Shown: piece by piece, positions 46,622 to 58,256 of the stretch
Numbering within the stretch: the stretch's first letter is position 1
How the letters are laid out: the number at the start of each line of letters is the position of its first letter
NCBI RefSeq assembly: GCF_000003195.3
Contig: NC_012871.2
Span: 48,889,862-48,953,861 of the forward strand
Length of the DNA: 64,000 nt
Direction of reading: 5' to 3'
From: Sorghum bicolor
Lineage: Eukaryota; Streptophyta; Magnoliopsida; Poales; Poaceae
Notes under the pieces: model-generated
Seen by the model: only the letters and a program-made list of their open reading frames with translations
Databases searched by the model: none
What the model was told of the DNA's origin: nothing
Made by a program: the position numbers and the translations under genes

Positions 46622-47962
46622 TGTTGACACTTGCTAACACCACTTGAATACTAGGTTGTCATCCCCAGCATGGCACTAGAGTGTACTATGGTATTTATAC
46701 GCACACAGATAAATCCGCAAGCGCACGGATACTGTTGTAGCTTTTACCTGGTTAATGGTTTTATCGTATCCACAGGGAAATGGGAGAACTGATCTACGCT
46801 CTAACTTAACCTAGATAGATAGATGGGTGTAAATAGGAAAGATGGTAGAATTGAATAAGAATAATATTTAAGGTAAAATAACAATGGGTGATAATATGGG
46901 AAAAGAGAGTAGAGCAATCTAGTATATGGGCGATGGTAGGAGAATAGAGAGAATAACTATGGTTTCTCTACTTCAAAGGGGTATGTCTATGTCTGGGACA
47001 AACCACGTGATAAGAATACACCACAAAGGATGCTTATCCATAGGCCGATAAACCCTACCCGTCCTGCTAGCAGGAGGTGGACTATAGGGGACCAACGTAA
47101 GTGTCACCTACGTAGCCTACCACACGATCCAGCTAGACAGGGGATATCCACAAGTAATCTAGATCTAAGCACCACGCTTACACCTATACTACAACTCTCA
47201 CCTATAGCGTCCTATAGATTAAAGTACTCAAAAGAGTTGTGAACCAGAACATATATGAATAGTAATTGCATAATGAAATAGAAGTAGATTACCAGAGTCA
47301 TCCCATGAGCAAGCTTGATTAGAGCTTGATCATGGCGAAGTACAACCGGAGAAAGAACCGACAGGCCAGCCTCTCCTCCAATCCTCCCTCGCTCTCCATC
47401 TCGCTACTATCTAAATCTACTCTAGTTTAGAGATGAGAGGAGAGCTCTCATCTCCAAACCCTAGCTTTTGCTCTGTCTATGAATAATGAATAGGGATCAA
47501 AGGGGTGCCTCCTCCAGGGGCCAGGGGGTCTGCTTATATAGTCCTCTCAAGTGAATCTGGGCCGTCGGATCAACCCGACATTGATTGAACGGTTATCCTT
47601 AATCCTTTAGGTTGGTGGAGCATAATCCGCGAGGTTGATCATCATTGGTGGAAAAAATAGGGCAGGCGCCCTAAGGATTAGGGCGGGCGCCCTATCCCTG
47701 AGCCCGCTCGGCTTCCCGTTCGTTCCCGTGGCTTCTGGAGTCTTCTAGATGATAGAAAATTGTGCGGCACGTTAATATCTCTATGTAAACCCGACATGTG
47801 GGCCCTTCCTCCATATTTCCTGATAACCCCCTAAAGAAATAGACAAACACCAAAACTCATGGAATTCTATCAGATAAAACCCTAAGTCTGGATGTTGGTT
47901 GCATTTGGATCTTTTTCTTTGTTTATTTGATAATTAAATTTGGTACTTAAGGACCGTCAACA
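46622..47962 (-). repeat. Solo LTR G1 of the non-autonomous family (1341 bp)
   Basis: Outer ends TGTTGACACTTG on the left and GACCGTCAACA on the right, with perfect CACGT duplications and no internal coding region. Contains hairpin TAAGC-ACCAC-GCTTA (47166-47180), TATA (reverse strand, 47534-47540), GC-rich pair (about 47661-47692) and HSE-like block 47733-47750. The left breakpoint of the 11.6-kb duplication lies inside it, at 46679. Confidence 0.85.
47733..47750 (-). promoter_or_regulatory. Heat-shock-element-like block in G1
   Basis: TTCTGGAGTCTTCTAGAT, unchanged from A and E despite an otherwise diverged LTR. Confidence 0.4.
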
Positions 47963-48854
47963 CACGTCTTGGCAAATTATTTCTCGGTCATCCTCAACCA
48001 AGCTTGTCATCAGTGGCTCCTCGGCTTACCTGAAAACTCATTCGACTCATGGGAAGAACTGCGGCAGGCATTCATCGACAATTTCATCGCCATGTGTGAG
48101 CAACCAGGAAACAAGTATGATCTCGAGAGGATAAGGGACCAAAAAACAAGCCGTTGCGTGATTACATCCGACGCTTCTCACATATGCGCCTCAAGATCCC
48201 AAAGATTTCCCATGACGAGGCTATTTCAGCTTTCATCAAAGGTCTCCGTTTTCATGAAGCTTTGAGAAGCAAGCTACTACGCAAGAGGCCGACCACGGTC
48301 GCCGAACTCCTCGCCACGGCCAAGAATTATGCCGACGCTGACGACGTAGAAAAACTCATCAGAGAAGACGTCCGAGGAACCCAACAAAACGAGCAAACTC
48401 CCCGACGGGACGACAACCGCGTACGTTTCGACAACCGAAACCCTCAGTGTAGCAAGAACCACGACATCCGCGATGTCTTCAGAGGCAAGCGACCTCGCTA
48501 CAACGATCATGAGGTGAACACAGTCAAGCGTTCCAATGGATGACAAGACTATTAGGAAGACTACAACAAAACCTTGAAGGGTCGTGCCAACTTCATCCCA
48601 AGTCTAACCATATGATGGAGGAATGTCGTGTCCTCACGAGCATCTACAAGCAGCGGGCCGCTCAAGGAGACGCCACCAAGACTACCGGGAAGCACGACAG
48701 GCGCAACCAAGACGACGAAGACGACGACCAGGACAGGGACCCACAGCATCAATACGTCAATCCAACTGATGTAGTCCACACCAAATGGAGGGAAGGTTTC
48801 GATTGAGTAAAAGCGGGAGAGGAAACTCCTCAAGAGAGCCTGCCTAAATGTGGA
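47963..48854 (+). pseudogene. Element H Gag core, copy 1 (frameshifted)
   Basis: Continues the gag from 46621: LANYFSVILNQACHQWLLGL, SWEELRQAFIDNF, then (after a one-base loss in an A run at about 48143) RDYIRRFSHMRLKIPKI and AFIKGLRFHEALRSKL. A CQLHPKSNHMMEEC zinc-binding-like segment follows at about 48591-48632. Copy 2 keeps the frame here, so this deletion happened after duplication or is an allelic difference. Ends at solo LTR I1. Confidence 0.75.
48850..48854. repeat. Target-site duplication GTGGA of solo LTR I1 (left)
   Basis: Matched exactly by GTGGA at 50087-50091. Confidence 0.85.
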
Positions 48855-50086
48855 TGTTGACGGTCCTTAAGTACCAAATATAATCATCAAATAAATAAAG
48901 AAAAGGATCCAAATGCAACCAACACCTAGACTTAGGGTTTTATCTGACAGAATTCCATGAGTTTTGGTGTTTGTCTATTTCTGCAGGGGGTTATCAGGAA
49001 ATACGAAAGAAAGGCCCACATGTCAGGATTACATAGAGATATCAACGCACCGCGCAATTTTCTACCATCTAGAAGACTCCAGAAGCCACGGGAAGAAAGC
49101 AGAGGCCAAAAGAGGCCAGGCCCAGGGTGCTCGCCCTCTTTCCCTAGGTGCCCGCCCTGTCCTGGACTCCGTTCGGGACTCTCTTCGCACACGATGTTCC
49201 ACCGACCTAAAGGATCAAGGATAATGTAGTACCACATCGCCTACCGACCCAAAAACGCATAGAGGAGGAGGAATATATAAGGAGACCCCCCTGGCCCCTG
49301 GAGAAGACAAGAAGTTATCATAGAGATTGAGGGGTGCACTCGAAGGAAAACCTCTTCTCTAAATAATATTTCTTTTTAGGCTTAGCATCCAATTTAAAGT
49401 AGAAATAGATCTTCTAGTTTCTACTAGATTGAGAGAGATAGAGTGGAGGTGTAGATCGGAGGAAGGCCGGCCTGTCGGTGTCTACTCCGAGTTGTATCTA
49501 CAGGATCAAGTCTCCTAACCCGAGGCTTGCTTCTAAGATTCTTCAGTAATTCGACTTCTAATTCTAGTAAGTTCTTGTTTTATTGTTCTTTGGTTTATGA
49601 GTTTACTTTAATCCTCTTCCGGTTGAGTATTAGAGTAATCATTGCTAGCGTAAACGTGGTGTTTAGGCTAGGGTACTCATAGATATCCCCTGACTAGCTG
49701 GACCGTGGTAGTAGCGAGGAACGTGACATTTCCGAGTTACCTTTGTATCCCATATCTTGTTAGCAGGACGGGTAGGTTTATAGGTGCGGGTCGAACATCC
49801 TTTGTGTTGTCTAGATTCCGTGAGCCTCCCCAATAGAACAGTAGATCATCCTTACCAAGGTTAGAACGAGACTACGGTTGCAGTCTTCTCTATACATCAC
49901 TCACATCGAGAAACATTCTTTGTAGCCTAAAGGGATAGTAGCAATAGATTTGGTTAGTCAGATGCACCCTTTCTCCCAGTGGTAAAAATATAAATACGAT
50001 AACTCTGGATAACCTCCCGGGTGAAATGCTCACCGATATCCGTGCGCTTGAGGATCATTTCCTTATTGCGTTACCAAATATTAACA
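48855..50086 (+). repeat. Solo LTR I1 of the non-autonomous family (1232 bp)
   Basis: TGTTGACGGTCCTTAAG ... AAATATTAACA with perfect GTGGA duplications and no internal region. HSE-like block 49067-49084, TATA box 49274-49280, hairpin 49651-49665, GC-rich pair partly decayed (about 49120-49160). Confidence 0.9.
49067..49084 (+). promoter_or_regulatory. Heat-shock-element-like block in I1
   Basis: ATCTAGAAGACTCCAGAA, identical to the B copies. Confidence 0.4.
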
Positions 50087-50334
50087 GTGGATAGCTCTGA
50101 CGAATTGCTCATCAACCCAAAGTTCCCTCCCTGGTCTCACCGAGAGATATCCTTCAGTAGCCAAGACCAATGGGCTGTCATCCCAGAACCGGGACGTTTC
50201 CCATTAATCCTGGACCCATGCATCAACAGCGTCAGATTCGAGCGCGACCTCGTGGACGGTGGCAGCTCCATCGACATCCTATTCTGCAACAGCTTGCCTT
50301 CTCTTAAGCTAACCCCGGCACAACTAAAACCATA
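50087..50334 (+). pseudogene. Element H protease-domain fragment, copy 1
   Basis: The frame reads VDSSDELLINPKFPPWSH, PEPGRFPLILDPCINSVRF and LVDGGSSIDILFCNSLPSL. The DGGSS motif and preceding PGRFPLI are typical of Tat-lineage protease. H is cut at 50334 by element J1, so the rest of PR and pol is not in this copy. The usual DxGS active-site Asp is present as D in VDGGSS. Confidence 0.7.
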
Positions 50335-51526
50335 TGTTGACGGTCCTTAAGTACCAAATATAATCATTAAATAAATAAAGAAAAGGATCCAAATGTAACC
50401 AACACCTAGACTTAGGGTTTTATCTAACAGAATTCCACGCGTTTTGGTGTTTGTCTATTTCTGCAGGGGGTTATCAGGAAATATGGAGGAAAGGCCCACA
50501 TGTCGGGTTTACATAGAGATATTAACGTGCCACGCAATTTTCTATCATCTAGAAGAGTCCAAAAGCCACGGGAACGAACGGGAGGCCGAGCGGGCCCGAG
50601 GGCAGGGCGCCCGCCCTCCCCCCTTGGGCGCCTGCCCAGGTGTCTCAGCCAATCAGGCTCCGCCTCGCGAATTATGCTCCACCGACCTAAAGGATTAAGG
50701 AAAACCGTGTGATTAAGGTCGGTTTGATCCGACGGCCCATGTTCATTTGGAGGGACTATATAAGCAGGCCCCCTGGCCCCTGGAGGAGGGCAATCCCATT
50801 ATTCATTAGCATATTTTCCAGAGAGGATTCAGAGAGAGAGGTCCCTCTAGGGTTCCAACCTCATAGGGCTTAGCATCCAATGTGAGAGTAGAATTAGTTC
50901 TTCTAGATTGAGAGAGATAGAGTGGAGGTGTAGATCGGAGGAAGCCCGACCTGTCGGTGTCTACTCCGAGGTTGTACCTGCGGGATCAAGTCTCCTAACC
51001 CGAGGCTTGCTCCTAGGATTCTTATTGTTCTTTGGTTTATGAGTTTACTTTAATCTCTTCCGGTTGAGTTTAGAGTAATCATTGCTAGCGTAAACGTGGT
51101 GTTTGGGCTAGGGTACTCATAGATATCCCCTATCTAGCCGGACCGTGGTAGTAGCAAGGAACGTGACATTTCCGTAGCTACCTTTGTTGCCCACATCCCA
51201 TTAGCAGGATCGGTAGGGTTTATAGGTGCGGGTTGAACATCCTTTGTGGTGTCTAGATTCCGTAAGCCTCCCCAATAGAACAGTAGATCATCCTTACCAA
51301 GGTTAGAACGAGAGTGCGGTTGTAGTCTTCTCTATACATCGCTCACATCGAATCACATTGTTTGTAGCCTAAAGGGTAGTAGCAATAGATTTGGTTAGTC
51401 AGATGCACGCTTTCTCCAAGTGGTAAAAATATAAATACGATACTCTGGATAACCTCCCGGGTGAAGTGCTCACCGATATCCGTGCGCTTGCGGATCATTT
51501 CCTGATGGTGTTAACAAATATCAACA
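50335..51526 (+). repeat. Element J1 5' LTR (1192 bp)
   Basis: TGTTGACGGTCCTTAAG ... ATATCAACA. It lacks 41 bp found in J2 (after GGATTCTT at about 51020). TATA box 50757-50763; HSE-like block 50547-50564 (last module AAA); GC-rich pair about 50606-50640; hairpin 51091-51105. Confidence 0.9.
50757..50763 (+). promoter_or_regulatory. TATA box of the J1 LTR
   Basis: TATATAA followed by GCAGGCCCCCTGGCCCCTGGAG-type sequence, the family start region. Confidence 0.5.
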
Positions 51527-51534
51527 AGCATTTC

Positions 51535-51552
51535 TGGCACCGTTGCTGGGGA
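51535..51552 (+). other. Primer-binding site of J1 (tRNA-Asp type)
   Basis: TGGCACCGTTGCTGGGGA, two mismatches from the perfect site in B and E. J2 has one of the two. Confidence 0.75.
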
Positions 51553-51648
51553 GAAAGACGGTTTGCTGAGATAACTTTGAGTCTTGCTATTATCTTGTAT
51601 TATACTTTATACTTTTATTCTTTTATCTTTTTATTTTTTTCCATCTTC

Positions 51649-52899
51649 ATGGATAACTCAAATTCCACACCTATTAGTGAATTTTTTGCACCTTCGGAGA
51701 CCAGCCATAGACCATGGGAGTCAACAAGTCCTTTCTTTTCCCCTAATTATGATCTGTGTCTGGAGTTGATTGCAATAGGTCAAAACCAACCCTTTTCTAT
51801 AGCCGAGGTCCTAGGGAATCAAGAAGATAATGAACTTTTAGCTACACCTAGGGAATCTTTTAATCTTTCTATAAATTCTAGTTTAGACCTAGCCCTACAA
51901 GACCATGTTTTTCCTCGATATTTTCACATTGGTCTTAATCATATAACCTTTGGTAGAGTTTTTCTTTCTTTATCTGTTAGTAAAGCAAGGTATGTCTTCA
52001 TTCGTGGACATCCTTCTTGCACTAGTCTTCATAAAAAATTCCTAGAGATAGAGAAGGAATCATCTCCCAGACGAGGAAAGGAAGTTCCAATAGTCGATTT
52101 CCAAACATTTCAATCCCATGTTTCGGCTATCCAACCCAAACTAGTAGTGCTCCAAAATCATCTAAAGGAAGAAGAAATTCTACCTTTGGAAATTCATTTT
52201 GGGATGAGCTTAAACTTCTTGCTTCATAAGAGACCTTTGAGTGCATATAGTCTGAACCTTCCTAAGAAGGGATCTCTTAGAAAGCATCTCAAATCCAATC
52301 CCTTTGATGGACATCTAGAAAGACTCAAGGATGGCATCTTAAGTGATGCAATAGAAAGAGAGCGAAGCCATTTAGAAGACAATCTCATCTTCTCCCCTTC
52401 TACACCCACTTTTGATGACTCATTCAAACCTATCTTTAAACCCATCCTTGAGCCTAATAATTTCTACTATGTTCTTTCTCTTGAACCTCCCGATGATCCT
52501 ATGAATCTCTCTAGACATCCCATGCATAAGAGTCACCAAGACCATAAGGAGGATCGAGAAGAGCAACATCAATGGCTAGAGGGCAATAAAAATCTATGTG
52601 CTATCACCATTGAATGGATGGATAAAACAAACTTGAGAGACAATCCTAGAGGAATTTTAAGCATTCATGAAGAATCATCCTTGGAGTTTGAGAATGAGAG
52701 AAACAACAGTGAGCATGGAAGTTATTTCATAAATACCTCACCAAGTCCTTGCTCATATAAAACATCTCCCCAGTCAATTGGTCTCTCCAACCTTACCACA
52801 TTTGAGGTCTCCAACCCCCACTTCCTTTCTATTTATAAAAACTTTAAAGTGGTGGTTATCGATGCATATGTCTATAATAAATATTGCAGATATCGTTGA
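51649..52899 (+). CDS. Element J1 ORF1 (416 aa, unknown function), full-length version
   Basis: I do not recognise this protein. The start is the ATG of MDNSNSTPISEFFAPSETSH, shared by all copies; the frame is also open upstream into the LTR, which I treat as untranslated. The longest and only undamaged long copy, it includes a ~110-residue middle segment absent from B and E (LVVLQNHLKEEEILPLEIHF onward, basic and leucine-rich, then SPSTPTFDDSFKPIFKPIL). Conserved N-terminal FHIGLNHITFGRVFLSLS and C-terminal VIDAYVYNKYCRYR. No zinc knuckle, protease or RT motif. Placement between PBS and protease suggests a Gag-like role; this is inference. Confidence 0.6.
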   Translation: MDNSNSTPISEFFAPSETSHRPWESTSPFFSPNYDLCLELIAIGQNQPFSIAEVLGNQEDNELLATPRESFNLSINSSLDLALQDHVFPRYFHIGLNHITFGRVFLSLSVSKARYVFIRGHPSCTSLHKKFLEIEKESSPRRGKEVPIVDFQTFQSHVSAIQPKLVVLQNHLKEEEILPLEIHFGMSLNFLLHKRPLSAYSLNLPKKGSLRKHLKSNPFDGHLERLKDGILSDAIERERSHLEDNLIFSPSTPTFDDSFKPIFKPILEPNNFYYVLSLEPPDDPMNLSRHPMHKSHQDHKEDREEQHQWLEGNKNLCAITIEWMDKTNLRDNPRGILSIHEESSLEFENERNNSEHGSYFINTSPSPCSYKTSPQSIGLSNLTTFEVSNPHFLSIYKNFKVVVIDAYVYNKYCRYR

Positions 52900-53667
52900 G
52901 TCGATCTTGATATAGGCACGCTTAGGTTGGTGTTGGAGGGGAAACCACTTCACCCACATAATTTGATGGTTTCCCAAGGACGAGCTTAGTGTCCTAAAAC
53001 AAGCACTTATCAGATCGTAACATGAACTCTTAATTATTTGCAACATTGCCTTGTATATTGAGCATATAAAGATAATTGTAGAAATATTCCTTCGGGTGTT
53101 CGTGTCACTAACCTTTATAGGATTGGAGCAAGAAGATCCGAGGAATGACAAGTGCAAGGTATGACCAACCAATCATCATGCAACATTAAATTAAATTCAT
53201 CCAATCTTAAATTTTGCAAAATTCAAGCTTGGGGGAAATACCTTACATAAGAACATCCTTTGCCATGTTGCTATGTTGGTTGTCCCTACTTTTGAGGCAT
53301 GCTCAATTTTTCTAAACACTAAACTTATTTTCATTTCCACCTGAGTAGATCTCTATAAATGCTGTCATGCTACCTTTGTCTATTCACAAGCAAGTGTTGG
53401 TTTGGAAGTAGTCGACATACTTCCATTGGCATTTAAATTAAGCGTGGTGCTTAGGTTAAATAGCCTTCCTTAATCTTATTAGACATGGAGTCTAGTTTGG
53501 TTACTAAACTAAAAACTGCTTGAGTAGACATTGGTATATTTTGTCGGACTAACCCCTCCAGGAAAACTTTCAATATCAACCTGGGAAGTCCTGAGATACA
53601 AACTCACATTCGAGACAAAGGAGACACATGAAGTTTAACGATTTGCACAAGGAAGACATAGCTCATT
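52900..53667 (+). other. Element J1 spacer after ORF1, with hairpins
   Basis: Hairpins TAAGC-GTGGT-GCTTA (53439-53453) and TAGAC-ATGGA-GTCTA (53480-53494). No sense gene; an antisense frame (53172-52774) matches those in A, B and E. Ends at K1. Confidence 0.55.
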
Positions 53668-54312
53668 TGTAACACCCCAGTGTTATGGTTGCATTAATCA
53701 TGTGCATAGCATGAGCATCATCATCTACTCAAAGCATATCATGATCATCATCTATCTTGAGCCATGTCATTCTATGCAAAATGTGATCTAAATTGCTTAA
53801 TTAGGCTTCCTATGCTTATTTTTGAGTGAACCATGCTTGTGTTTGTGTTCTGTGCCTTGGTAATTAGTTTATTTATGCTTAACTTAACCTTGGGAACAAT
53901 GTTCATGTTGATCACTTCTCCAAAATAATCACTTAAGTCATACTTATGTAAATAGGCCCTAAAAACCTCTTTTGCTTAGGCTTTTAAAAAGTGTTTCACA
54001 AAATGTTTGCATGTCAAAACTTCCTACAGCAAAGTTGTAGCAAATTTTATAAGGAACAAATGTTGTTTTATGGCCATCTCATGAAAATGATCACAAATAG
54101 CTCAAAAGTGACCCACAAGGCAGTTTTGGGGCTGTTTCCAACACTTAGAAAATTTTCTAAGTCTGGGAACACAAACAGTAAGCTCAATCGAATTTGAAAA
54201 CTTCATACCTCTCGATCCAAGCTGATATGGCTTTTGCTCCAGTTGACAAAGTTGTAGATCTCGGCTAGTACTCCAACTTTGTCAACTACATCATGTTCTA
54301 ATTCGCTCTGGT

Positions 54313-55250
54313 TTGGGAGTAAATCGTTGTCAAAGTAGCTCTGTCAGTCGGCTATCGTTTTGTCTGAATCGGAATGGAGCTCACCGACGTGGCCGACCGG
54401 CAGCAGAGCAACGGCGACATTTGTCGTCCGTACGTCGTTCCTGGCCCCGCTTGTCAGCTCCCAGCGTGCGCATGACGTCCACGGCGTCGCCCCGAGCGGA
54501 GTGGACGCGTCCACTTCCTCTCTGCCTCGCCTCTCTCGCCAGAAGAGCACCCGCAGCGAGCTCACCGTCGCGAGCTCACTCCGGCGAGCTCGTGCGCGCT
54601 CCTCGCTGCGTTTCAGTCCACCAAACTCCACCCACAGCTCTGCCGTGAGCCGCTCTTCACTTCCCACCCTCTAACTCGACGTGAAACCCACCGGTGAGCC
54701 GCCATTTCCTTCTTCCCCCAAATCAGGTCACCGTGACCATCTTTTCCGGCGAACTCAATGCCGAGCCCTGTGAAGCCTCTCGTCGTCTCTGGTTAGGTCC
54801 TAGAGGTTGCTTAGGTTCCTAGCTTGCGTTTGCGCCACTTGGTGGACGCTCTACCGAACTCTCCGTCGCCGGACACGATGCGCAGCGCCGCCATGTTTCC
54901 GCCGGAGATGGGTGCTCTCGTGGCCAGCGTGTTCCACGAGGTTTCAAGCCAAGCCGCGTACCTAGGAAGCTTCGCCATAGTTCGCTGGTGCTGTAGAAGG
55001 TCTTAGGTCACGCTCTACCGGCCTGAGGACTCCGGCGTAACGCCGAGCACCTCCGCCGAGCCGCCATCGTCGACGGCGAGCTCCTTCCGGTGGCTCCGCC
55101 GTGGGGAAAAGGGGGTCATCGAGTCGCTAGAGTCTGGGGATCACGTTGGTGCCCTTGGTTTGGCCGGAGACCTCGCCGTCGCGGAGAAATCGCCAGCGAG
55201 AGTCGCCTCGGCCGTGAGGGAGAAGAACCTGACAGCCGGGGTCCACCTCA
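54313..55250 (+). other. GC-rich block inside LTR K1
   Basis: High GC and CpG with overlapping frames on both strands (54313-54648, 54360-54674, 54667-54344). This pattern reflects composition; no protein motif is recognisable. LTR D has a similar GC-rich block (18450-19290). Confidence 0.4.
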
Positions 55251-56556
55251 CTTCCCTCCTTTTCTTTTATTCAAAATCCAGATTTTTGGCTTTCTTGCAA
55301 AAATCATATCTCCTGTTTCTGAGATCCAAAAATTGTGAAACCAATTTTGTGGTATTCCTTGAGATGGATAGTTTTTAATAAAAATATGAAATGAACCATG
55401 TTTTCTGGGAAAATATTTATTAAGGATTTAATCTTGTTATTCTTGGATAAATTCATATCTCTTGTTATACTGCTTAGTTTGCTTTGAAACTTTTATGGTA
55501 GTCTCTGTGTGATACTAGAGTGCTTTAATAAATATTTCATGATTTTTGGAGTACTGCAGCTTTGATATGTAATTTATGATTGAAATTTGGCTTGTTTCCT
55601 TGATTAAATTATATAAAATAATCGGTGCTTATGCTGGTGCTCTACTTTGGTAGTAAACATGTTTATGGTATTCCTCATATGTAAATAATTTGAAATCTGT
55701 TGTTTGGAACCATATAAGTCATGTTTTCCAATTTATGAAATAAGCACCTAGTTACATGTTAAATGTATATGTTTAATTTGGTATGTGCAATGGCTCTGAA
55801 ATTTCTATGGTGATGCTTTGATGCTATACTTGTGCTTCTGTAATTTTTGTAGATTTTTCTGAGCACTTTGACTAGTATCTTGTAATTATGCTCTTTTCTA
55901 GAATTAATTAATAAATGCCTTGTTAAGTAAATGTTTGGGGGTTATCATCTGGTGTTTTGGTAACCTTGTGATATGCTTGTGCTCATAAGCCATGTGGTTG
56001 ACATGGTTTATGTTTTGGTTATGTCAGCAAATAATTAATTAAAGGGTTAAAGGCTGCTCTGGACAGCAAGGGAGTAATTTAACTTTTTCTTAATGATAAT
56101 TTGGTTTTCTGGGCAACTTGTCTAAATCAAAATTGTTGTAAACTTATTGAACTAGTTGTGGTTTAAATTTGGAGTCTTTTTGTCCAGTAGTTTAAAAGTT
56201 GTCTGTTCCAAGTTGGGTTCCAGAAATAGGTGCTCTCTGTTTTTCTGGGATAGAACCTGGAACTTTGTTTAAATGACTGGTTTAATATATGAATCTTGCT
56301 GTGATGTTTAAAGATGATTTGTAGACAATTTCATAAGCTTTCCAGAATGTCCTCACCCATGTTTGTTGGATCTTTGTGGTAATAGTTATGATCTGTTTAC
56401 TAAGCTCATCTTGCTGTTTGATGCTTGCTGTTATAGGCTATCATGATACGTTTTGGGCTAAGTTAACTTGTTAACTTGTGCGAACTTGTTATAACTTTTG
56501 CTCCGTAAATGAGTGTCCCGTGAGTTACTTATGTTGTCAAGCATTCATTCTTTTGT

Positions 56557-56892
56557 ATGCACACCTTCTCATTCACCGAGCATGCAATAGGTGCATCGGA
56601 TGTGGCAGCCTCCTTCGAGCTGCAAGTGAACCCCGAAGGCCAGGAGGGCAATCCGGAGGTGGAGGTCCAGCAAGTCGGACCCGAGGAGCCAGAAGAAGAA
56701 GTTGAGTGCCCAAATCACGAGCCAGCCTCGTTCGTCAAAGGCAAGCCCCGGAGCATTCTAAGCCTCCCTTTACTTTTGAAAGTTTATTTAATATTTATAT
56801 CTATTGGTGCATTAAGTATAGGAGTTGTGATGAAACCTTTGCTGCATTTTACTCCATCCTTGTCCAGATATTTTAACCTACCTTGGTTTTAG
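56557..56892 (+). other. Acidic small ORF in LTR K1
   Basis: A 111-codon frame with a Glu-rich centre (VQQVGPEEPEEEVECP) and a hydrophobic C-terminal half (LLLKVYLIFISIGALSIGVV). GC-rich, codon-like sequence surrounded by AT-rich LTR. I do not recognise a family. It may be a leader peptide of Tekay-like elements or chance; the hydrophobic part lies in AT-rich sequence and may not be coding. Confidence 0.25.
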
Positions 56893-58244
56893 AGTTAGGA
56901 TCGAGTAGCAGCTTAGCCATGCTTAATCGGTAGAAGTCGGGTGATTTCCTGTCACCTGCGCGATATAGGGTTGTGTCGGATCACGATGGTCTATATGTGC
57001 TATCGTGGCTGGAACCTGATTAATTTGACTTAAGCCAGGCGGAGTTTTGCAAGTTTGTAGTAACTCCGTCTGTGGCAAGTAAGGACCGATCGTTGTACGT
57101 CCTCTTGTCATGTTGAACGCATGCATAACACTTAGTTGGCCGGATAACTCGTTCCGACCGCGAAGCCGAGTAGTATGACTCAGGCCGGAAGACCGGCAAG
57201 TATAAAGTGCGCACTACCGGAGGAAGTGCGGTGTGCGGGGGACCATTGGCGTAAGCCCAAAGGCAGGTGAATTAAAATTCCTGACCTCCCTGGCAGAGTG
57301 GTAGCCCTGGGAGTGCGGCGCTGATCGGAGCCGCGATTCCTGAGTCGTACCAAAGGTGACCCGTTGGCTCTCCGGCAGGGGATGCTTGGGTGAGTGCTAG
57401 GAATAACCCTCCAGCTGGATAGGAATTCGATTCGAATCGCCGTCTCTCCCGGTCAGTGAGAACTTGACAGAGCAGCGGCAAACGTAGCATTCACTAATGA
57501 ACTTGGTTCATAATAATGATGATAGCAAGACGAACAAATGAGGAACTTGATATGGTTATTATTGCTTGTAATAATCAAGTGATGTGTTGTAGTACAGGTG
57601 CTAATCTAGTGGTAGGCTGATGATAAATAAATATGATGCTCTTACATTGGGTTAGTCTTAATAAAGGCTTTTGGCAAAATGTCGAGTCAACCAGCTCTAC
57701 TTTTATATATTAGCCTTGCATGATCCTTGGTGTCTTTTATGTTTTACTAGACGGGTAAGTCTAGCTGAGTACATTCTCGTACTCAGGGTTTATTCCCACC
57801 TGTTGCAGATGACATCTTTTATGACGGCTTCTGCAAGACCTGTCTCCATCCCGCTGGGGATGAGGACTAACCGTTGGGCATGGTTCTCTAACAAACTCAT
57901 ACCTGTTGCTTTTGGAAGGATGGTGTAGACTCTGGCAATAACAAAAACTTGTGAGCTGAACTTGGAACAAGTGTGTGTAATTATTTTGCTTCCGCTACTT
58001 CGAACTTGGGTTGTAATAACTTAATGACTCCGATGTGGTGCCGCTTCAACGGCAATGAATGACTATGTAACATTCGTTGTGTTTATGTTGAATTATTACG
58101 ATCTTGGTTTGTTGCAAGTTGGTTTGAAATGCATCCTGATTTCAATTGACTACCGGGATTATATGGGCTCAAGTTTGGAAACTTGATTGCTTGTCGATCG
58201 TTTCTACACTTGAACTCTTATAATTTGGTCGGTTCTGTGACAGC

Positions 58245-58256
58245 TGGTATCGGAGC
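58245..58256 (+). other. Primer-binding site of K1 (initiator tRNA-Met type)
   Basis: TGGTATCGGAGC, one mismatch from the TGGTATCAGAGC complement of plant tRNA-iMet, two bases after the LTR. It shows K1 is a 5' LTR and not a solo LTR. Confidence 0.8.

Larger units (their letters stand above)
50335..53667 (+). mobile_element. Element J1: 5' part of a non-autonomous family member
   Basis: 5' LTR (50335-51526), tRNA-Asp-type primer-binding site, an intact ORF1 (51649-52899) and part of the spacer with hairpins. It is broken at 53667 by LTR K1. Its remaining part should reappear beyond K1, outside this copy. Confidence 0.85.
53668..58242 (+). repeat. K1: Tekay/Del-like 5' LTR (about 4575 bp)
   Basis: Begins TGTAACACCCCAG, ends GGTTCTGTGACA, and is followed two bases later by an initiator-Met primer-binding site, which fixes the orientation and the right end. 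Contains a GC-rich block (54360-55250), an AT-rich middle, and near the 3' end the direct word pair GAGTACATTCTCGTACTC (about 57767-57784), as in other Tekay-like LTRs. Left target candidate TCATT (53663-53667). It is inserted in J1. Confidence 0.8.

Noticed and set aside
54313..54674. Arg/Ser/Pro-rich frames near the start of K1
   Set aside because: Three overlapping frames on two strands in CpG-rich DNA; no domain and no start-site support.
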